A DNA stretch of 64,000 bases from Strigops habroptila (lineage: Eukaryota > Chordata > Aves > Psittaciformes > Psittacidae). The position numbers and the translations under genes are program-made. The notes under the pieces were generated by a model, which saw only the letters and a list, made by a program, of their open reading frames with translations, was not told the origin of the DNA and searched no databases. The stretch lies in contig NC_044278.2 in assembly GCF_004027225.2 (NCBI RefSeq), positions 102,354,743-102,418,742 on the forward strand, read 5' to 3'. How positions within the stretch are numbered: the first letter of the stretch is position 1; the number at the start of each line of letters is the position of its first letter. Positions 55,701 to 64,000 of this stretch are shown piece by piece.

Positions 55701-57253
55701 GGAATCATAATTTCATTGCCTCAGAAGAAGAGGTGAGGAATGACTTTAAAATACCACGAACTTTTCTGTTCAAAACACAACAATTTCATGTACTGCCTGC
55801 TCCACACAATTTTCTATTTTTGCTCTTCATGTTTATTATACAAGATAGGAGTAGGGGAAAAAAAAAACCCCAAAACCCACCACCAACAAAAATTCAGATA
55901 GTTATGGAGAGGAACTCGGGGCAGAGCTAGAAGCCAGAGAGAATTCCCTTTCCTGCCTGATTTCTCCCGTAGACCCCAGGCTCTTTATGGCAGGGTGTGT
56001 TTTGGGCTCAGCCAGTGCCTCTGGCCACGCAGGTGGCACCTGGCAGTTCTCACCAATAGCACTCCCCTCCTGTTTGCCCAGTGTAACTTTGCCGGACTTC
56101 AGCCATTTGGGCTGAAATTTTCCATTCTGTATCTCTGCCTCTCACCCGATGAGTGGGAAAACTTTCCTTACAGTTGTTTGGACCAGTATGAAAGCAAAGC
56201 TGAGAAGTGGTGACGCACTGGAGCTGGCTGCATGGAGTTGCTACCTGTGTAAGTCTCTGAAAACAAGAGCAACAGATGCATGGCAATCCCAAACTGGGGT
56301 AGAGGACTGAAGTAGCTGACATCTGGAGGCAGCAACCCTATACAGAATTTTCCTGCTCTGTTTTCTCTGCTGCTGTGTTTCTTTTCTGGATTTAAGCATG
56401 TTAGAAGTCCTGCTGGGATATTGTCCCATGGTAATGTCCCCCCAGACCAATCTCTCTGTGCAAAGCTGCCTGCATTTACCCAAACTCTAAACTGCTGCAC
56501 ATCACACAGGCTCCACAGGTATATCTTAAAATTTAGCAGTGAAGTGCTTTACAACTTCTTTCTACAGTGAGCTGAGCTCTGCCCTGTGCCTCAGGATTGA
56601 GTGAGAACTCACTGCGTTGCAGACATGGTATCAAGCCCAGGAGCTGAAAAGCTGGGAGATGTTCTTAATACTCTGTCCTTCAGCCCTGAGCAGTTTGGAG
56701 AAGGAAGGTGGTTTACGCAGAGGACACATAAGATGCTCACCCTTCAGAGGAGAACATCTGAAGGTCTAGCTTTGTGTGTGCTCCCAGCTCAGCTCTGGGT
56801 GAGACGCAGGAATACACCAGCCTGGCATTTTTTGCCTCCCCTGTCCCTGCCCCCAGGGAGAAACATGGGTATAAGAGCCAGGAGAGAAGGAAGGTGTGCT
56901 CTCACCAGCCCTCTGCCCAGGTGGGCAGGAACTGGGCTGTGCTGCTGGGTACTCCAGCAGGTAGTGTAACCTTGATGAATCGCTTGGGTTGAACTCCCCA
57001 GAAAGGGCTTTTCTATCCTGGGTGACTGGTCTGCAGATGCTTGAGGTACTCTCAGGAGAAGGGGAAGCTTTAGGGGAGTCTGGTTGTGAACACTCAATGC
57101 CACAATACCTGGGCTCTGGAGGTGATTTGACCCCCTCCTGCACAGTCCACATGGGCTTTTTCTGAGCTAGTGGGTCCAGTAGCACTTCTGAGCACTTAGG
57201 CTGGGCACTAAGACTTAGTGAGGCTTTTTAACTTAATCCCACCTGATGTAATG

Positions 57254-57299
57254 TGGATTTCAGAAGGTGTTTACATAGTTAAACAATTACTGAAATCCA
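57254..57299. repeat. Nested inverted repeat with FOX-like words
   Basis: The outer arms TGGATTTCAG and CTGAAATCCA are exact reverse complements. Inside them TGTTTA (57268-57273) and TAAACA (57280-57285) form a second exact pair. TGTTTAC is a FOX-type word. Confidence 0.7.
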
Positions 57300-60200
57300 T
57301 TTCAAAATCAGGGCACCAGATTTCTTCCCTCTATAAACTAATACCACATCAGCCCTGAGGTGCTGTGAAACTCCCAGAGTTCACAGAAGGAAATGCTGGG
57401 AAGGAGCCCTCGAGGAAACACACACCCCTGTCCTCTGAGCACGGGGGTAATAAAATCTGCAGTTAATAAATCTTGGACTCAAGGACCTCAGGAGGGAAAG
57501 TAGAGCAAATGCAGAGCTGTATTAACTAGGCTTTGTCTATAGCATGTTGTAAATAAGAGTCCTGGGAAGGAATGGGAGGAGAGCAGGAGACAAAAATCTA
57601 GCAGAGTATGTAGACAGTGGCATCAGTTGAAGCTGTTCAGTCAACGTCCTTGCTCTAACTTCCTTATCTGTGAAATACACTGCAATGGGCCTAACTCTTA
57701 TGTTCATGCATCAAGGGAGGAGATATGTGTCTATATCTTATATGTCCAATTAGTTATTAACACAGATTGAATTCCAAATATTTAAATAAATATTCCTATA
57801 AGATCTGCCCTTTAAAAACTTTTTAGGACCCCTCATGTTTTTAAAAATGAGGGAAAAGAAACCAGTATTTTGTCACAAGTAATTCACAAACACAAGGGTA
57901 AGCAGAAACAACTAAATAATATGGATTGCTAATTTGCTCGGCTGCGATGAAGTTTTCCTTGTGTATGCAAAATAATCTGAATATTCACTGTGCAGTACAA
58001 CATCTATTAGCTTGTTTTTTCATTCATAATATAATGTTTCAAGCACAATTTAGTCATGCTAAGGATCCATGTAACCTCGAATATTTCCACTTAGCTGCAA
58101 CACTTCTCTGCTTGCCTTTCTTGCCCCTTGCCTTGCCTTGCACTTGCCTTGCCTTCTCCCTCTTTCCCTTGCACTTGCTTTCTCTTTCACTTTCTCTTTC
58201 TCCATCGTAATCCTAATTCTAGTATTTCCCAGTCCTTTATTTATGCATTTATTTTGTTGTCTTTGTATACTATTTCTGTTTATGTATTTATATATGTATA
58301 ACATTTGCAAGTTAAGTCCAGCTTAAGTTTGAAAAGCTGTGATTTAAACCAGAAGATCAAGATCTTTATGGTGCAATGATTGTACACCTTTAATGGGTAT
58401 AAATTCACACATTTAAGTGAAAGCTTGACTAGATTTTAATTCTCTTAATGATGCCTTAGTTTTCATTGCTCCTTACCTGCACACTGGAACACACATTGTC
58501 AGAGCTTGAAATGATTTTATGTACCTGATTTAATGCATCAGCTGAGAAGGACAAAGACATTGATTAAATGTTCTGCCTCAGGTGTCCAGAAGGCTGGAAA
58601 AGGCCGTCTTCTGAAAATAACCAGTGAAACTCCACCCAGTAATCATTAACTTAGTGTTTGGTCCAAGCTCTAGGAATAACAGGAGGCTTTAAAAAGCAGC
58701 AGTCAGAAAACACTCGGTGTGATTTAGAAGACTAATTGGTCTTGTCCGTTGAATGAAAGTCAAACAGGAAGAGTCTCTTCCAGCTGGTAAGGAATGCACT
58801 GGGCATTTGGTCCTTGGAAGAGCATCTGGACTCTTTGTGCTTAGTGAGTAGGTAGAGAGCCCAAGGGTGCATGGTGAGAGCGGAAGTGCTTGCAGGGGAT
58901 TGTAAGACAGTGGAGCTGGAGTAATATGGAAAGACAGAAGGAAGAAGAAATTCCAGTCTGACTACTCTTGGTTCATTTGAATTTGTAAAAGCCTTGGGCT
59001 GTCCTTCCCCAACTCTTGACACAGGCGATGTCTGCACTGCCATGGAACAAATTAACACTTGAGCCAGTGGTGAGAGGCTCCACTGGGTTTTAAACTTTAA
59101 AATGCCACTTGATGGGCTTCATCAGAGCAACACATAGACACTGGCTTTCTAGTCAGGCATGACCATTGGATCTTTTGATTTAGGATTCTTCTCCTATACT
59201 GCACCTACAAGTTTTCACAGCCAATAAAACCCACATGGTGTTGCAGAAACCTTGGTAAGAGTAATTTCATCATAGCAGCTGAAGGAAGTGAGACGTCACA
59301 GTTTAGTAAAGAAGTTTTCAGAAGCTCCACAGCCATCAGGGCCATGTGGTCCAACATCAGCTCAGCCTAGGAGATGACCTTCTCTTGGAGTAATGCACAG
59401 TCCAAAGACCCAGAGCAGTCCAAGGCAGACAACAGCTTAGGGGAAGGAAATCATTTGCCCCAAGCCTATGAAGAAAACACACCCCCTCACACCCACTGTG
59501 GTTAGGAAACCTCAAATTGAGTAAATTAGTGCTATGGTTGCCAAAATCAGCCTCTTAAACTAAATGATCCTCTTGTGAACCTTAAATGAAATCAGCTACT
59601 TTAGTGCTCAACTCATTCGTGCAGCAGCACCTTTAATATGGTTGTCTAATTTATGGAGTAGTCAGGTTCTGGTTAACAGTGCAAGAGAGGGTAAGAAGGC
59701 AATTAGTAGTCTATTTTGTATGCACATTGGAATAGAAACCTGTATATAAAGGAAGTTCTTCTGGCAGGCGCAGCATGCTAAAAAGCTTTCACCTAAAATT
59801 ATATAGCCCGACAAACAGTATAAAAAAGTAGATTGCCCAATAAACAAATAACGTATCAGCCATTTATATGAAGCCATACTACTTAGACTCTTCAAGCTTG
59901 AAACAACTGTGTATTTTTTCCCCATTAAAATGTTATGATGGTCTGTGCATAAATTGTTTCAAATTCAGATTTGATATCACTGTGTTTTCAAAGCCTAGAT
60001 GGATTTAACACTTTTCCCGAGATGAAGCATTAGCTCTGGGTGGACATGGAAACAGCTCCAAGGATTTCCTTCCCCTCTGGAGCTACGGGGCCAGCAGCCT
60101 CCAGGGCTCTGGTGCCCTTGTGGAATTCAAGTGAGAGCAATGGAAGGGATGTTGAAGGAAATAATCTCTTCTGGAGGTGAGGCCACACTGCAAACACCCC

Positions 60201-62756
60201 TATGGTTTCCTCATACCCTGTGGCTCCTCGTACCCTTTTTGTTGGGGTAGACTTAGGAGCTCTGAGAGCCCAAGGGCAAGAGGGGTCCAAATTAGTCTTC
60301 AGCAAAAGTGCCCGTTCTCCCTGTTGCATCCAGTGGCTTGCACTTGCACCATGTGCTGCTTCCCACCTCAGCCACCCCTCTCAAACCAGGCCGTGGCACA
60401 GGTCCCTCTGCCCCATGTCCCCTACATTGCTCTGTGTATCCCTGGTGTACAGCAAAAGTGCAGTGGGTGTCTTCACTGTGCCAGGAGTGAACTCCTCCAG
60501 GAAATGATGCTGCCTTATGGGATGAGAAAAATCAACGATGACATGCCTTGTGCCTCCTCCTTGGCCCCGCCTGTGTCCTGCTGCAACAGCCAAGCAGCCA
60601 CTGCACACCCCAACGCACAGGCTCACCCATGTGAACCTGGCAGGAGGGGGTAGATGTGAGCAACATGTAGCCTTTAGGGTGTCTCAGCTAAAGAGGAAGG
60701 CAAAGAGCATTTCTGTCTACAGGGCTGTGGAAGAAAGAACTGTTTCTTGCCTCAGGAAGCAATACAGAAGTTCACAGGTTGTCTAAAGTCACCAAGGAAC
60801 CTGGGTTCCTCCCAGAGACCATTATCCCAACCCCTCAGCACTGGTATCTGCAGTATCTGTGTGGCTAGGCATAGAGGAGAAGGTCTCCTTCCATAAACTT
60901 CTCTGCAGCTCCTCTGTGTGGACATGAGAAACACTGTCTGACATGCACAAGGACCAAGCACAAGTCCATTCTGCATTGGAAAGATGTCCTTAGAGCAAGT
61001 TGATGCATCAGCCTTTGCTCCCAGGCTTCCTTGAAGAGAGTATTTTTGTTGTTGGTGGTTGATTGGTTGGCTGGGTTTTTCCCAAGCAGAAAAAGCCTGG
61101 GCAAGGAGCCTGCTGCAATTGGCCAGGTCAGGTCTTGTGCTTGTTGCCTCTGGGATGCACTGTTAGCCCAAGGCCTTGGGGTGAAGAGTGGTCTGAGCCT
61201 TTACTTCTCACCTATAGATGTTTCCTTGCAGTCACACAGTAGGCAGCAAGCAGAAGGCTCTAGTGCTCTCCTTCAGGTGTAGCATAGTTTGTTGTTTCCC
61301 TGGTGCATGGCAGGAACACACAGCCTCTGCCTCTCCTACTGGTGCCTTGGCTGATGAAAGAGTGTATCCACCAGTGAGAAATTCTCTCCACCATCACAGA
61401 TAGGAAGGCAGACCTTTTAAATCACCAGTGAATAGGTTCCTGTTTGACAGGGACTACCAGAGACATACCCATAGGGCTTCTAGCATGGCTGGGGTTAGCG
61501 AGCACTAGGAAGGTAGTCCCTGATTGCCTGAATCAACAGTGATGCTGGGAACTACTTGGTTGCATATCTCCATGCTCAAAGTCACCCTGCTTCCATAGAA
61601 CTTTCAATGGCTAGGACAGCAAGGTGAACCTTGCACTTGTGGGCAAAAAAAAGGTGCTTGCTTTAAGGTTGGCAAATTTAATTTTGCAGACTATCAAGGC
61701 TTTTTTCTTTCCCCACATATAAACACAAGTTTTGCAAGTTGAATGCAACTGTAATCACTGATTATACGTGTGTTGCAAAGTGTTTCGTGAGTACAGAAGA
61801 GCAAAGACTGTACCTGGATGCATGAATTCAAAGACACTCCTTTAGGAAGTTTCTAATGTTAATAACAGTGGGTCAAGGCTGCAGCTGATGAGTGGGTCAG
61901 AAATCTCTGTTCAGGTCATTAGGATAAGCAGCTTAGGGCTGCCTGAGCTGAAGCTGTCACTGGTGGGGACAGGAGGTGTGACTAAGTGGGAACCTGTTTG
62001 AAGGTGACAGGAAGGTCACCCTGGAGGTGTTATAGGCAAATAGTCTGTAAAGCATTCAGTGATAAAAATCTCAACGAAGGGATGGAGATTTTTTGTTCTA
62101 ACTCTAAATAAAGAACAAGGCTGAAAAAAGAAGTTTTGTTCATACAATAATAATGGCTGACCCAGAGCCTGTTCTGGGACACAAAAATCACCTGTTATTA
62201 GAGCAGGGCTGGAGCTAAAATACTCTCTCGGTAAATGGGACTGCTGACCCAAAACCTGTGCTGCCTGAGAAGGGTCTGGTCCGTGTCTGCAGCCGGTGCT
62301 CTGCCCCTTGCACAGATGTTTTCAGCAACAGAAGTAATTTAACATGGTATTTATTTTATCAAACAGCAGGTCTACCCAGAACAAACAGTCTAGTGAAGAA
62401 GCATCTTAGTGCAGCCAAGGAACTTACCACACCAGAGAAAATGTCCTGGGGTATCCCTAGGTGGTTTCCTCATTTCCTCTTCTCTAGGCATCTTCCCTAG
62501 GCCTCTGCTGGGTAGTGGATACCCAACAGGAGGGATCTTCAGCCTGATGTGTGCAGCTGTTTCTATGTCCTCATGTTCCTCAACACTTCCATTTTGCACT
62601 TTTCCATCTGAGCTAGTTGTTCTAAACCACATCATAAACAGTAGATAGGGACATTAGGTTTCAGTGGTCTCCTGGTGAAGCCAGTGTCCCAAACAGGACA
62701 GACCAACACCTGCTAGGAGGTGGAGTCTCAGAGATGAACAACACCTCTTCTCCATG

Positions 62757-62879
62757 GGGCTTGGATGGGGCTTTGAGCAACCTGGTCTAGTGGAAGGTAC
62801 CCTTGCCCATGGCAAGGGGGTTAGAACTAGATGATCTTTAAGGTCCCTTCCAACCCAAACTATTCCTTGATTCTATTCT
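62757..62879 (+). mobile_element. CR1 LINE 3' fragment
   Basis: The words 'GAGCAACCTGGTCTAGTGG', 'GGGTTAGAACTAGATGATC' and 'TTAAGGTCCCTTCC', then a decayed octamer tail, mark the end of a CR1 copy. Confidence 0.9.
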
Positions 62880-64000
62880 GTGAGTCATGTACAGAACCTC
62901 AGGTGTATGGTTAGGTGACATGAGATGGGAAGGGGGTAAGGGAATAGATTTGGACAGGACATGAATTGAGACAGCTGCTTGAAAATAGATGAATGACAAT
63001 TATAAATATTGCAAGCAGAAAACAAATCATATCCTGTAATTTCTTTGCACTCCTTTATCCCTTTTTCATCTCTCTTGCAAAGTCTGTGACCATCATTTCA
63101 GTTTAGGGATTTGAAGCCTCGAGGTCTTCTCTACACAATCATGATCCAGACTGGCTTATTATTAACCAAAAGAGCGGTGAAGAATAAAAATGCTTGTTAG
63201 CTTATTAGCAATGTTTATATTGCCAGATGCTGACAGACAAGCAAATCATGTACTGTCAGCGATTTTCAGTTAAAAACATTTTCAACAGGTGAAATGCACA
63301 ACTTGTCACAGTGGAAACATCTCCATAAAGCTGAAGGCATGGATCACGTCATGTCCAGTGCAATAATCCTTTCAGGTGTGTTACTTGCTAAATGGTACAC
63401 TTCTGCAAATTCCATAAACTTTATAAACAAGCTATAGATCAGGATTTTTAACTCATAACAGCCTGGGGAGATGATCAAATTAGAAAGTAGCCCTGAACAC
63501 AGAATCTGAAGGTGGTTTTTCTTTTTTCTTTTTTTCTTTTATTTGTTTTCATTAAAAAAATACCCTCAAAATTTCAGGTCTTTAATAGTAACATATGTAT
63601 TAGTGTACAGCCATAAGTTTGCTTCTAAACTTCGGAGGGAGAAGAAAACTAAGCTGGAAATTTAGATGCCAGAAGACTTGTTTCTCTAGTCACAACAAAA
63701 TGGCATCTTCTGTAACCTTCTGCTCCCACGTAATGTCCAACAGTTACCTGCAGATACTATTTTAACACAGAAGGACACATATATTTGATTTTTTCCCTTT
63801 AGCTGTTGCTACTGACATGTCAAGTCTACTAAAACTGCATTCTCTTTCTTTCTATTTTGGGCAGGACTAACCATGCTGCTAGCTCCTGTCTCTTGACAGT
63901 GGTGGGTTTGTGAGGCAGTGAGTTACACTGGCAGGTTAGTTCTCCTCTCTGTCTTTGCCGAAGTGTGTTGGGCTGTATATGTTGGATTGCTTCTGTTCTC

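Larger units (their letters stand above)
53000..64000. other. Gene-free interval beyond PDX1, toward the expected GSX1 side
   Basis: About 11 kb of AT-richer, mostly single-copy sequence with no recognisable coding exon on either strand. It includes a pyrimidine-rich patch (58095-58205), two hairpin-forming sequences (57254-57299 and 57830-57853), a moderate CTCF-like word (56026-56040) and one CR1 (62757-62879). GSX1 was looked for and not found. Confidence 0.6.

Noticed and set aside
53000-64000. Search for GSX1, the next ParaHox gene
   Set aside because: No homeodomain-like frame (WFQNRR pattern) exists in this interval on either strand. GSX1 is presumably beyond the right edge.

Overview
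The window is vertebrate nuclear DNA, almost certainly from a bird. The evidence is a dense scatter of 5'-truncated CR1 LINEs whose 3' ends finish in repeats of ATTCTATG, two related avian-type endogenous-retrovirus LTRs, short introns, and three genes in the order and orientation of the amniote ParaHox neighbourhood. Genes are split into exons with GT-AG introns, so single long reading frames mean little here.

Layout. Bases 3173-12868 (+) hold the 3' half of FLT3: 13 exons matching human exons 12-24, from the end of the extracellular region through the membrane segment, juxtamembrane domain, split tyrosine kinase and C-tail to the stop codon. The 5' half lies off the left edge. Bases 12869-24400 are a 3' UTR, CR1 copies, a solo LTR, an orphan CpG-rich block near 16.9 kb and a long GC-rich stretch leading to CDX2. 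Bases 24712-27986 (+) are a complete three-exon CDX2 (270 aa). Bases 27987-46562 are about 18.6 kb of intergenic DNA with repeats and, near the middle, a small CpG island with a strong CTCF-like site beside a long purine repeat. Bases 46563-50744 (-) are a complete two-exon PDX1 (261 aa), tail-to-tail with CDX2. Its GC-rich promoter and AT-rich candidate enhancer blocks extend to about 52.7 kb. Bases 53-64 kb show no gene. In mammals GSX1 is the next gene on that side, and it is not in the window.

How the genes relate. CDX2 and PDX1 are homeodomain transcription factors of the ParaHox cluster: CDX2 specifies hindgut, intestine and posterior identity, PDX1 specifies pancreas and duodenum. FLT3 is a class III receptor tyrosine kinase of blood progenitors and dendritic cells. 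It is a long-standing syntenic bystander, not a pathway partner. Base composition changes sharply: FLT3 is AT-rich, while CDX2 and PDX1 sit in very GC-rich DNA of the kind often lost from bird assemblies.

Main points for follow-up: a Pro-to-Ala change in the PDX1 Pbx-binding hexapeptide; loss of two of the three human GRB2-docking tyrosines in FLT3; a stop-free in-frame FLT3 intron 13; upstream ORFs in the CDX2 leader; CTCF-like sites between the genes; apparent absence of URAD between FLT3 and CDX2; and AT-rich blocks upstream of PDX1 that may correspond to known PDX1 enhancers. I found no CRISPR array, operon or unknown enzymatic system. The window reads as a conserved developmental locus with lineage-specific changes.
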